From Holacanthus passer (taxonomy: Eukaryota; Chordata; Actinopteri; Pomacanthidae), in assembly GCA_025331565.1 (NCBI GenBank), contig JAFREQ010000003.1, forward strand, positions 11,277,001 through 11,341,000: DNA of 64,000 bases. Reading direction: 5' to 3'. The translations under genes and the position numbers were made by a program. The notes beneath the pieces are model-generated. The model was given only the letters and a program-made list of their open reading frames with translations. It made no database searches and was not told the DNA's origin. Position 1 is the stretch's first letter. The number at the start of each line of letters is the position of its first letter. This document shows, piece by piece, positions 1 through 12,050 of this stretch.

Positions 1-256
1 CCCCTGAAATCAGCAGGTGATTGTGCATTTCATATTTTTAATTGCATGACATAAAAGCAAATGGATGCCTTTTGCAAAACTGAGTATCTTCTCGATCTAG
101 ACTCAATGGGAAAGTCCATATAGGTTTTTTCAGTTTTTAAAGAGAAAGTAAGACAATTATTTGTAGATTGTATTCTTTTATTTGATTTAGCTGGAATAAC
201 ATTTCCTAAATTGACTTTGCAGCTGGTTACAAAGTGATTACACTTATAATGTAGCC

Positions 257-284
257 TGTGTGTGTGTGTGTGTGTGTGTGTGTG
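257..284. repeat. (TG)n microsatellite
   Basis: About 14 uninterrupted TG units. Simple repeat; no coding context. Confidence 0.9.
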
Positions 285-1250
285 GTGCCACCCTGCAGAC
301 AGGATGCACGCTTGACTGCCGCCCTCTGGTCAAAGATAAAAGAGCAATGACTACATTAAATGGGGGCAACAGAGCCTTTGGTTCTCACTAACCTTGTTGT
401 TGAAGTATGTTTAAATCTTATGAGATAAAATACAAGGAGAAGAAAATAACAAGTTTATATGCTGCTTGGACTGTTTCCAGAGTGCACAGGTTTGTAGTCA
501 TTTATCTTTTAGCAACAGATTGGGGGTAGGGATTTTTCACATTAAACATTTTGACTTGTTATAGCAGGGAAAGCACAGGTGGAACTTCAATGATGTCTTC
601 ATACTTTTTAAGTGTCCCACTGAATGATTAGTAAGTGAGCATGCACAATACCTGGATCCTGGAACTGACACACCTGACTAAAACAAATCTTACAATTCCA
701 CCTGTCCTTTTTTGAGGGAGTCCAAATGTCTGCTGTCAAAAGGGGACAATGTTGAAATTTTTTTGGGGGGGGTTCAAATAGTTCTGGAGCAATGCTGGGA
801 ATAATCATGTCATCAAGCTCAATGTACTAATAGTAAAATAATTGTTTCACAAATCCATAATACATGTTAATTCTAAGCAGGTTGTGACTATGTAGTGTGC
901 TCGCACTGGGCACTGAAAAAATAGAGTATAATCAAAACAGCAATTATGCATAGTGAAGAAAAAACAACTTGATTTTTAAGTGTGCTATTCTCCCACAATG
1001 TAATGCACAAATGATAGAGAAATGATGGAGCTGCTCACAGGAGGAAGAAAATAAAACTAATTGTGAATAATGGTGACACAGTTACATTTTGAAAAGGCCT
1101 TTTGCTGTCTCTTTGTTAAGTTTAATTGGGATGTGGTTTGATTAATGTCTGACGCTGCAGGTATTGTGTTATTTTTAGTTGGTGTAGAATGTATGTTGAT
1201 TTACTGCTTGAAAAGAAAACATTTTACCACACTGATTACTATATTGTGCA

Positions 1251-1679
1251 CAGTGGTGGAAAGTAGCTAAGTACATTTACTCATGTAGTGCACTTGAGTA
1301 CAATTTTGACATACTTGTGTTTTACTTGAGTATTTCCATTCTGTTCTACTAAAACTTCTACTCCACTATGTTTCAAAGGGAAGTAGTGTACTTGTTATTC
1401 CACTGCATTCATGTGACACTTATAATTACTTGTTACTTATGACATAATAATATAATACTAATTTAAGCAGCAGAATAAAAAGTCATAAAAATTTAAAAGT
1501 TGGCTCCACGTTGACAAACTACAAAATTAAAATGCTCTTACACATATTCCTTAGTGAGAAAAACAGAATAATACAGTATTCTACTACAATACAACACTGT
1601 GAAAGAAGTTGTCTTTTTAGACCGTGGTGTTTCTACTTTTACTTAAGTAAAGGATCTGAGTACCTCTTTTTCCAATGAT
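1251..1679. mobile_element. Non-autonomous DNA transposon copy
   Basis: The left end begins CAGTGGTGGAAAGTAGCTAAG and the interior is rich in TACTTGAGTA / ACTTAAGTA words that recur in inverted orientation. The right end (ACTTAAGTAAAGGATCTGAG then CTTTTTCCAATGA) is a degraded inverted match to the left end. From memory this is a very common percomorph-fish interspersed repeat with short inverted ends, probably hAT-derived; the family name is not certain. No transposase is encoded. Confidence 0.6.
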
Positions 1680-4600
1680 AGTGCATACTGTATATAGTTA
1701 GCATGTTGTATGGTGGGACACTGAGAATAACCTAGTTTTAAATTGTCCCGCCCTGACAGGTGACATCGAACTTAACAAGAGTTTAAGGGGGATGTCAGTC
1801 CTGAGTGAGTAGATGTCTCATCAGTCAGATTAGGTGTAAACATCTGTGAGCTATAGTTGTGTAGGGGCTTTAATATAAAATAAGCCTCTAAAGAAAAAGT
1901 CTAATTTCTAATGTATCATTCGCTTTAGGTCGACCAAACATGTGGTTTATCCCCAGTTGAATGCATGTCCAATCATCCAGCTGTAGCTATGTTAAACTAC
2001 TGATGCCATTATGAATCAAGATAAAGGATCAAATGACATCAAACCTGGTCTATAAGATATGACCTCAATTTAGTTTGTCCCAGCTGCCGCCTTCTGAATC
2101 AGTCGAACCGCAAACCATAATCCTCTGTCTCCGTGGATTAATAATGTAATCTTCAGAGCAAACACTGAGCGTAAATGAAATGCTTAGGTATTCATCTGGG
2201 CTGTATTGAAATGAGTGCTTAGTGAGTGACCTCAGCCAAACATCATTTACGCTGAAACAAAACTTCACAGCATTCACCTTGCTTGGGCTGTTGCACGGAA
2301 AACTGAAGGTATTTCATCACTCATACTGGGTTTGAAAGTCATCCAAAGTGTGTAATCAAATAGTTACATGCACTGTTTTTTTCCCCCCTCTTCTCTCTCT
2401 TGGCTGCAGGACATTATCATGGGTCTTTGGAGATCCCGATTCAGTTCCTCTTTATGTTTGATCATCTGACTTGTTTTTGTCAGACTGAAGACAAAAACAA
2501 GTCTATTTTCTACTCAGTCAGTGTACCTGATATTCTGTCTGTCTGCTCCTCTGTTATTTCTGTTTCATCCAAGGGCAGGCAAGCATCCAATGCACAGCAA
2601 GGGAGCGACACACTTTTAACTCACATTAAAGGTAGACAGAAAGTTTCGCACACTGCATATGGCACCTTTTTTTGGTGAGGAGCACTAGGAGAAGGTGTAA
2701 ATTGGCTAAGAGAAATGTTTTATATCATCTGAAACACTTTCACATTCAGGCATGCGTGTCTTTTTCAGTTCTCCCCTCTCTTTCATGCCCGCAGAGACAT
2801 TTGGCACCGAGGTCCCACCCTTCCCCAGGGATCTCCATGCTTGGCTGAGTCCAGGAGGAGGCGGTGTGCAGTGGAATGATATGGACAGAGGGGCTGTTCA
2901 AGGTGGGGACTGATAAAGGTAGAGGAGCTGCTGTCTCCTGGGGTAGGTATCATAGAGACCAAGTCCACAGGGAGGAGTGAATACCCAGCTGCCTGTGACA
3001 GGTGTCAAAGTGTGGCAGTGAAGCTATGATACCACTGAACCCAGCCGAGGAGGAAGGCATAACATCATGTCACGATGGTGTTTGCATTTTGAACAGAGAA
3101 GATGAGACACGGAGAAGCTAAAGAGGAGAAAACGGCCTTTTTATGAGGTTGCCACGACATTAATTAGCAATTCATCTCATCCAAGACGTGCAGATTTTTT
3201 AAATTTCTCTCCTTTTACTAATCCAACATCTGCTTGTCTGTCTTTGTCTATCTCGCTCTCCTCCAACCTTCCTTTTACCCGGGCAGCACAGCAGCTCACA
3301 GGCTTTGATGAGAGGTCTGAGCTAAAATGTCACAGGGATTAGGGGGGTTTGCCTCTTGCACCCCGCCGGATCAGTTCTGCCCACCCTCTGTGCCTGAGCT
3401 TCCTCCATCCCCAAACAGGTACAGAGCGGCGTTTCTTCCTGCTTCGCCGTCCCCTATTGAATTCCCTTCCAGGGAAATGACATCCCTCCATGTTTACTGA
3501 TGAGTAAGGAGAGAAACGGTGGAGATGAGGTGAAGCAAAGAGATGAGGAGTGAAGAGGGAAAGTGGAGATGAAAGAAGAAATGGGAATATTTCTCCGAAT
3601 TAGTTTGGTACAGTTTGGTACAGTCCATACTGTATATTCCTCACCAACAAATGCATGCAAACAGGCATTTACAGTACAAATACCAAGTCATGGTAAATAT
3701 GTTTAAAAAGTTTCATAAGTTAAAAGTTTGACAAGTTGACTTTAATCATTTCTACATTCAGCCCCCAGCATCCCGTACACACATCCCAAAGATAGACGCC
3801 TGCACTCATCTGCAGCTGTTTCCTCCAAATATGGTTCGACAGATTTGAAAATTAGATGTCTTCAGAGATGTGCAGTTCAGACGGAGCGTTTAACATCACA
3901 TAGCTACAGCTGCTGCCATATTAAACAGCGTTCGGCAGTTTTCTCTGACTAGGTCAACAAATGTTGGTGTAACAGCCCCTCACACACTCACTAGTCCACC
4001 TTAACCTTTGACCTTTAACCTGCAGCTACTGGAATTTCTCGCTCCACAAATATCTTGCCAGCGGTGTTGTGGTGCATTGCTGTAGTGAATTAAATCCGAA
4101 CAGGTAAAACGCCTAAACACAGCAACAGCAAAAATAGCTCTGCTGCGGGTTTTATATTAGCTGTAACCATGTCACATCGTGGCTTCTTCAGTTTCTTAGT
4201 TACAAAGTGTTTGTTCTGAGGATACTGTCACAACGAAGCCCGCAGCATTAAAAAGACATCAAAACGTATGATTTTTGTTGACAATCTTCTGGCCTCTTTC
4301 TCAAAGCACAGATCGTACTCATCATGAAGCCACTGAAGAAGCACAAACAACCGAGACCAAAGCGACTGTTGTAGCGATAGACTCTGTCTTTCATCAAGAG
4401 CGAATATCCATGCTTGGCCTCTTTCTGCGACTCGATGCTGACAGGAAAAAAAAAAAACTGCACCAGAAAACAGCAGTCACACAAAGTAAAAATCAACCAA
4501 CTCATTCATTATGTTTTGCGCTGTGAGTATGAATGTGCTAAGGGAGAAATCTAGGTCATTTCTCCATCATTAGTATGCCAGCCAGGTGTAACATAAAGAG

Positions 4601-7600
4601 GATTAGAGGGAAGTAATGCCAATGGCGCTCTTTATGTCTACCTCTCCTTCTTCTATATATCTACCTCGCTCACTCTCTCAAACCAAACACACTTAAGTGT
4701 TCCCTACTGTCACCTCAAAGAGCATATCCATGACAAGTAGTCCAGGCTTGTAATAAAACATTCATGTATTACCCAGCTCCAATGATGAGCTTGTTTCAAG
4801 CCCATTAAACGGGCACATTTCCTAAATTTCAATTTTGGCATTACACAAGACCATAAAAGTCAAGGCCAGCACATTTAGTCAACAGGTACTATACAGGGGT
4901 GCTTGAAGTCTCTCCTCTGTGACCGTGCTCCTCCCAGGGAACATTGTTTTTGAGGTGGAGAGGAAGTATTGAATGCATCTACAAATACGAGCAGCAGTCA
5001 GCGCCTCACTGTGGAAAAGATCGAAGAGCTCCTGATGACATTCATGAGATCAAGGAGGAATTCAGCATGAAGGATGGAACTACAGCAAACCACAATACAA
5101 CAAATCAGTTATCTAGCAAGCATCTGTTAGGTAATGGTGTGACAATGCATATGCTTGTTAATGTCAATGTTTCAAATAACTAAATATGTTTTTTTTTGTT
5201 TTGGGGGTTTGTTCTCTATGTCTGACTCATGTTCATCATGAACTGATAGCGGATTCTTGATTAAAGTCAAGCTACTTGACACTTTGGTAGGATGACTTTT
5301 TTTTTTTTTTTGGAAACACAAAAGTCATAAGTAATGGTAAATCATGTAGTAACAATGCATCCCTTGCAACAGCTCAGCAAGATGTAACACTTTCCTGTAG
5401 AGGACAATGTTACATACATGTAGTGTAATATGTACAATCATGCACATAATAAGGAACAAGTGTTAACTATTGGCTTTGTCATCCAGAGTTAATCAGCAAT
5501 GATTGAAGTGGACACAGAAATCTGCTCTTAAATAACTTCCCTAATTGAGTCAGATATTTGTTCATTATTTGCCAATTATTTCCAGGTTTGTTTTTTTCAT
5601 GCTCCTTTGCAACTGCTAGTGTTTTTGTGTACCTCACTCCACAGTGTTACCAAACCAAAAAATAAATCATGAAACATATTTGTACTCAAAAACAAAATCA
5701 AGTGACAATGTGCTCACAAGGGTATTTGTGTATCACCCGACCAAGGACTCACCGTGAGGTGGGTGTGGATTCTGCAGCAGCAAGATGAGTAAAAATTAAA
5801 CAGACAATTTATGTCTCTCATGTACTGTGTTTGTAAGGTTTTTATGATGATGATACATTTGCCAAACTAATTTATGAAGCATTTTCTTCTGTAAAAGTTA
5901 AACACTGTCGTAAAATACTTAAAATGAAGAATAAATCTCACCTTTCTGTAGCCTGTCAAAGCTTCGTTCTGTTTTATGGTCATGTCACACCGCCTCTCAC
6001 ACTCCTGGAAGGGGCCGTTTATGCTCTGAAGACACCAGGAGACACTTTTAGATTCTGAAGAATTTGTTTTAAACATCGCAGCAAATGAGAAACAGAAAAC
6101 TCTGGTATGTTAAATTGAAACTCAAAAGCCTAACGCTGCAAGATGTTAATACTAAACGTGGAAAGCACTTGATCTGCTCATTTACTTTTTCTCACTCGGT
6201 CAGCTCCATGTTCCAACGTTTGGCATCTATCTCTGTCAGCTGTCAAATGAGAAGCTGAGCTAACAACACTGATGAAGCCCTTTGAATCATAGGCTCTGTG
6301 AACGCACATAATTTGCAATTTAATTATGTGCGTATAAGATCTGGATCTATTTCTTGTGGCCTAACCTATTGAAATTATTTAATTAGATTTTCCTGTGAAG
6401 AATGTTGATTAACGTTATCATCAGCTGTTTATGATAAGTTAGTCTAGGTTAGTAAAATGGACAGACTCTAAAACTGAAAGCCTGATAGTCTTAATTTGAC
6501 CAGCAATTCCTCTTTCCAGCTAAGAATGCTTAACCTACAGAAGTAAAGGATGGATGCATGCTGAAGAGTCCTTGGGCAAGATACTGAACTCCTAAACTAG
6601 AGCCCCTAGACTAAAAAAAGCAGCATTTCAACCAGGAGAGACAAGTAAATAAAGAGAGATCATTTATTACAACAAGTGATATGATATTGAAACTTGACAG
6701 AGAGTTTTTGGTGTTTTGGACTCTGGGGGGAGATGTCTTGATTGAAGAATTACTGCACAAGAAGTCGCTAGATAAACCCCCAAAAGAATGGAGCGCAAAC
6801 CCCAAAGATAACACAACCGAAGAGTCTCCTCCGAAAGGAAAATATGTACTAACCGAATGGTGACACGTTAAACAAAGAAGATGACATAATCTGCTAAGAA
6901 TAAAACATGACATAAGAGATACAATTAGAAGGACGGAAAACATGGGAACGAGCAAATAGGAATTTTGTGACCGAGAAAACATAGTTGTCTTCCTGCCTGA
7001 ACTTACACTAGAGCTTCATATAAATGCAGTCCAGTTCACATATACCTCTTCTTCCTCCACTACAAGTTCAGGGCATCATCTCTGCTGGTGTTTTAAATTT
7101 TGAATTTTCTCGTCCATTTAATTTGCAACACCATGCTATTATACTAGGTCCAGACAGAGTTCTATGTTATTTTGTGCCTTTGATATGAAGAGACTTTATG
7201 AAACAAATATCATTTGAATGAATACAGACAAAATATCAAATTAAAGCATGAAATTGTGAAATAGTCTGATACATTTCTTAAACTCAGCCCGTTATCATAA
7301 GACATTACTTTTCTGATTGACTGATCACGTTCACTAATCACATAACTGGCTCTGCCCTGTTTGTTTTGATTCACAGACAAAGTGATGAAAAGTGGCATTA
7401 CCAAAATAGTAATCAGGAAAAATGTCATTGTGAAATTAAAACATACTTTGGAAAAAAAAATTTGAACAAAAACTGCTTGACTCAAAATAAAAATAATAAT
7501 GCAAAAAAGATTAGAAAAGGTAGAATTAAATAAATTACACATGAGCTGAATTTAAAAGAAAAATATTGCCCTTTGAATGTCACAATGTCATAGTTATATT

Positions 7601-9859
7601 ACATATTCTGTCTGATTATTGATTATTTTATCATGTATTTTTATTTATTTAATTCTGAACACTGTAGTAGCCTGTGTAAGTCTATACAAGTGATTCCTAA
7701 CAGGTTGCATTGCTTGTTCACTATGTCAGAGAGGTTGTCCTGTTGATCGTCTCAGACAGCCTTCAGTGGAGGCTGAAACTGACCTGTGGGAAAATATTAG
7801 CATGATGTCCTGGTCCAGCCCAAGACAGCCGGGCCTGGCAAACCCAGAACAGATCAGAGGCTTATTTGTCCAGAGACAAGACGCAGCAGGTGTTAAAGCT
7901 GAGCGCTCCATGCTTGGCTCATCCACCAAAAAGAAACCGAGAAAGCAGCAGAGGGCCACTGAGAGGAAGCAGCGCGTGGATTAAGAACATCATAAGAGAA
8001 GACATTTGAGAGAAAGTAAAGGCTTTGCTTTAACAAGTTTGGTTGGCTGTGTGACTTTTTTTTGGAAATAATCGAGCCAAGGGGGGAGTAAAAAAAAATC
8101 CTTTTGCAATTTGCCATGCTGGATGCTGTGAGAGAAAGAGAGAGAGATCAAGGGCAGTGAACAAAGAGGCAGAGAGGTAGGGAAGGAAAAGAGATGTTCT
8201 CGTGTTCCACTTGCAGTGAGACAGCAACCTGTTCGGCACTTTGTAGCTTCGAGACACTTGCTACTCCTTTAGACTGTAGAGTCATACCATCAAAGAGTTT
8301 GCTGGGGCAGCTTAAAAAACAACTTGCTTTGGTAGGTATCAAAGCTTACAGAACTAATTAGTTCGCTAACCCCCGACGTGCGATGCATTTGCTGCAGGAA
8401 GCAAATTTTGCAATTTCCCTTCAGAGAATAAGCTTGTGGCCAATGCTTGGTTTGGCTCGAAAAGTCACATTTACATGCTAAAACCAAGCTGTTGCTACAA
8501 ACATCAAATATAGACACGATCGTGCACACTGAGCTTTATGTGAGGTTTTCATAAGCAGGTACAAAGAATAGATGGAGCTTGACAACAATGCACAGCTTCC
8601 ACACATGCTGAAAGAAAGAAAGCGGGACTGGGCGTGAGAGAGGAATCTAAATTCAAAGTAAGGGAGGGAGAGCACAGTTCATCAGTGGTACAAACACGAT
8701 GCCTTATCTCACACAGCAGGTGTGTGGATTGCCTTGTTAATTGGATCTTTGTATGAGCCTGGCAAAGGCACAGACTATTGTAGTCACTGTTGAAAGGAGG
8801 ATGATAGAGCGCGGAAAGGGCAGGGGGCTAGCAGAGGAAGGGAGGTGAGTTTCAATCATTTTTGGTGCATGCTTCTGGAAACGCAAACCCAATTACCACC
8901 AAGACGGAGCAAAGACGTGTGTTCAACACGTGCACGCGCGCGCAAACACTCCAACATATGCTCACACACGTGCAAGTACACAAACACTAACGTATGGACA
9001 TCCTCTTTTGCAGTCTGGATGCGACATAGGATATTAGGTAGGGATTGTCCTCTGCTCCTCTGGTCCCTCTTATCTACTGGAGGCAATATATCAGGACTAA
9101 AAGCTGATATACACAACAAGACCCAGTCAAAATAGGAGTCAAATGAGTATTGTCAGCCAGTTGTAAAACTATCATTTCACATATCTGTTTGTGCCTGTCA
9201 CAACCAGCCACAGATCACCTTAGCATTATAATCGTGGCAGCAGAGCTCTTCCTGGCCACTGGGGGCAGAATGGAGCAGATGGAACCATCTCTTCTTTCCA
9301 CCAAGCTTTGCAAAGTCTCACTTGTCAAGGACCATGGAGGGAAAGAACTGTATCAGATCATCCTCTCCCTATCAGCCATGCTCTCTAATGGCATCTTTTT
9401 AATTATGATCCATCTATCAGTGTATCATTACAATGAACCTGTCTCACTGTCCAGTACATTGGGGACCAAACAATGCCAGTTTAAGCTCCTGGCCAAATCC
9501 AGGCCAATAATAAAGCTATATTATTATTATTTTTAATTTTTTAATGTTATTTCAATATCACAAGTTTATTTTTTTTTTATCATGAGAAAACAAATGACAT
9601 GTAGATGAGCATGTATAGATGGCTTCTTAACAAGTGTAACAACTCATTTAAGCTGAAAATTTCAGATCACCATTATTGATCAAGGCGTCAGACTGTACTT
9701 CAGTCAAAGTTTAATACAGACAGAAATTGCATTGCGTCTTTCTGTTCAAGATAATATTCAGATCAGTCCTCACCAACTGTCATGACAGTGACCTTGACGG
9801 CTGAAATCAGGTGTGATCAAATGAACCAAGACACTCATTCAAGTTCTCCGTAATTATCT

Positions 9860-10000
9860 TGCTCGAGCTCGAGAAAACAAAGTCATTTTCTCGTGATAAA
9901 CTATCTCGTTATCTTGAGAAATTGGCCTTTTGTTTTCTCAAGATAATGAGATAAATAAACCCGTCATCACGAGGAAATGAGCTTTGTCATCTTGAGATAA
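9860..10000. repeat. Nested imperfect palindrome (MITE-like)
   Basis: Two nested inverted arms are visible. The inner arms are 9903-9921 (ATCTCGTTATCTTGAGAAA) and 9934-9952, complementary except for one mismatch. The outer arms are 9883-9897 and 9966-9980, again with one mismatch, and weaker pairing continues outward. The whole could fold into one long hairpin. It probably derives from a palindromic mobile element; no coding capacity. Confidence 0.5.
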
Positions 10001-10231
10001 TGACATAATTCCTGACCTCGAGAAAACAGCATTACAAAAAAACCTCTTCTTGGCCTTTGTAATACAGCACTGCAGTGGAGCAAAAACACTGAAAGTCATC
10101 AAGATAATATCATATTTGCATGTTAGGCTGCTCAAGCATAGTTTGCCTGTTTGCGCCGGATTAAGATGTGGATGACAATAAAGACAACAGCGAGTGTCCT
10201 TTGTGCTCCCTCTGAGCGCTCTGGGGTTCAG

Positions 10232-10338
10232 TGTAAGACATCACACGTGGTGGAGTCCTTCAGCCAGACACAGAAATCCCCCCAGATCTCCGAGGGAGTC
10301 TGTCCCAGATTTCAGGAGAAGCTGCCCACGAGGATGAG
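10232..10338 (+). pseudogene. Possible upstream exon of the igsf22 relic
   Basis: A 107-nt open stretch follows an acceptor-like pyrimidine tract ending TTCAG and precedes a GTGAAC donor. Its frame reads ...FSQTQKSPQISEG, VCPRFQEKLPTRM. The pattern 'P-R-F-x-E-K-L' is how many titin/IGFN1-type immunoglobulin domains begin. It is open throughout and lies on the same strand, 1.7 kb upstream of the first firm relic exon. Homology is suggested by pattern only; it could be chance. Confidence 0.35.
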
Positions 10339-12050
10339 GTGAACCTTTCATCTCACAGCACCTTGAAATTTTGAGAAACGCCTTTTGCTTCCCTAATATC
10401 TCTTTTTTGCTTTGCTTTAAAAACAACTGTGAGCCCTTGAGACTGTAAGATGTGTAAACTAATTTTAGATCCTCGCCTGTAGTTTGCCTCAGATGACACC
10501 AAGGAAGTAAAGGTTTGCTGCTGCGTTTAAGCTTTAGAGAACCGTTTTGCCTCTGTGGGTGAAGGTACTGTAAATCCACTCAGATCAAAGTCCAGACAAA
10601 AACCTCAGCACAAAGATGCTGTAATAAAGTGTGTGTGATAATCGTGACCTCCACAGAACCAAACCTGTGCTTCTTCTGTTGAATACTAGTGTCTGTTCTG
10701 CATAAACTGTAGGTGTTTGAGCTTGATTCACCTGGGCTCTGCCTGTGAATTATAGATTTGTAGGCTTGAGGCAGATATCCTGTCACAACATTCAGAGTGC
10801 TGCAGAGTAACCGTAGGATTAACATTCATGGGTTGACCTTAAACTCACTGGACTCTAAAGGAAAACAGGAACAGGCAAGAGAGAGGCAATTGATTTGATG
10901 TACATTAAACTTTCATTCTCACCGTTTCCATGTGATTTAATGTTTTATTTGTTAAAAAGAATTGATAATGTGGAAACGAGAGGAGCAAAAGCTCCTCAGC
11001 TCACTGTTCTCAAGTGGATAATATGATCTGATTGTCATGTGTAGGTGATGCAGTGTTGAAGGCCAAGGTGATAGTGTTAACTGGGAACTAGCCACCGATG
11101 CCAACTGTCTGATTGGACTAAATCTTTCTATGACAACATCATATACAGTACTTAAGATTTGACACAGCTCACAGTTTATCTCAGAGAATCTCCCTGACAG
11201 CTTTTATTTTTGAAAACAAACCCAAGGCTGTAATTAAAGAAAACAAAGGCCTGATGTCTCATTATTTAAATGAGGTTTGTGTTGATATTGATTTTCTGCA
11301 TTTGTTAAATGGTTGAACTATTTTGTTTACGTTCATCGTGTCATTTGATAGAACTGCACAATAACTAATATGAAGCAAATATTTTAGAAACTGAGTCAAC
11401 TCTGTGTTTGCATTGTTTTAGTCAGATAACACTATAAACTTTGCATCTATCAATACATTCTGGTTTTTCTGATTGCTTCATTGATGGCTGATTAATTTTT
11501 TCCATGTGAGTGTGTGATTGGGGCCAAGATACAGAACTGTAAATATTCAAAATACAGTGCTTTAAAAGGTGAATGTGACCATAACAGAGTGTTGCAGAGG
11601 GCAAAGCTCCGCACAGCCAATCATTAAGCCGAAGGGCTCTGCCATGTTGGTGCTGTCAACTCCAACAGCACACCATGCATCACGAGGAAAAGTAGCTGGT
11701 AAGAAAAAAAAAAACTCTCCCTGATCCTTTTATCTATAACCACTCTGGAGTGGATTTAGCGCTTTCTCTGTACCAGCCGGGGAGCTTAAGTGAAGCTTAA
11801 ATAGCTATTATAAAGAAATTAACTTGTGGGTGCTGACATATGCATCTCCCCTTGCCATCTGTTTCTCTGCTGAGGGATGACTGTTAAGTTGCAGCACTAA
11901 ATGTTTACTAGCTATTCCCAGCGTGGCACTGCCTCCTGCTGCTCCAAGCAAGTACTGCAGTGAGATTCCAGCTGACCAGATGATGTAAAGACAGTGTGAC
12001 AGTTATTAAACAGTTATTACAATAATACTTTTAATGAATTTTTTCTCCAG

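Larger units (their letters stand above)
1..10229. other. Non-coding region, no gene recognised
   Basis: I read both strands and found no exon with family resemblance, conserved domain or consistent splice pattern. Open frames here (for example 7766-7984 and 9150-9536) are short, carry no recognisable motif and lie in AT-rich DNA. The stretch holds a (TG)n run near 257-284, a transposon copy at about 1251-1679 and a nested palindrome at about 9860-10000. In human the gene beyond IGSF22 is PTPN5; I looked for its phosphatase signature (the HCSAGIGR type) and did not see it. Distal regulatory sequence could be present but cannot be judged from one genome. Confidence 0.6.

Noticed and set aside
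7766..7984. 72-aa plus-strand frame with a basic end (KKKPRKQQRATERKQR)
   Set aside because: No recognisable domain, no splice partners, and the opposite strand is equally open; the basic tail comes from an A/G-rich stretch.
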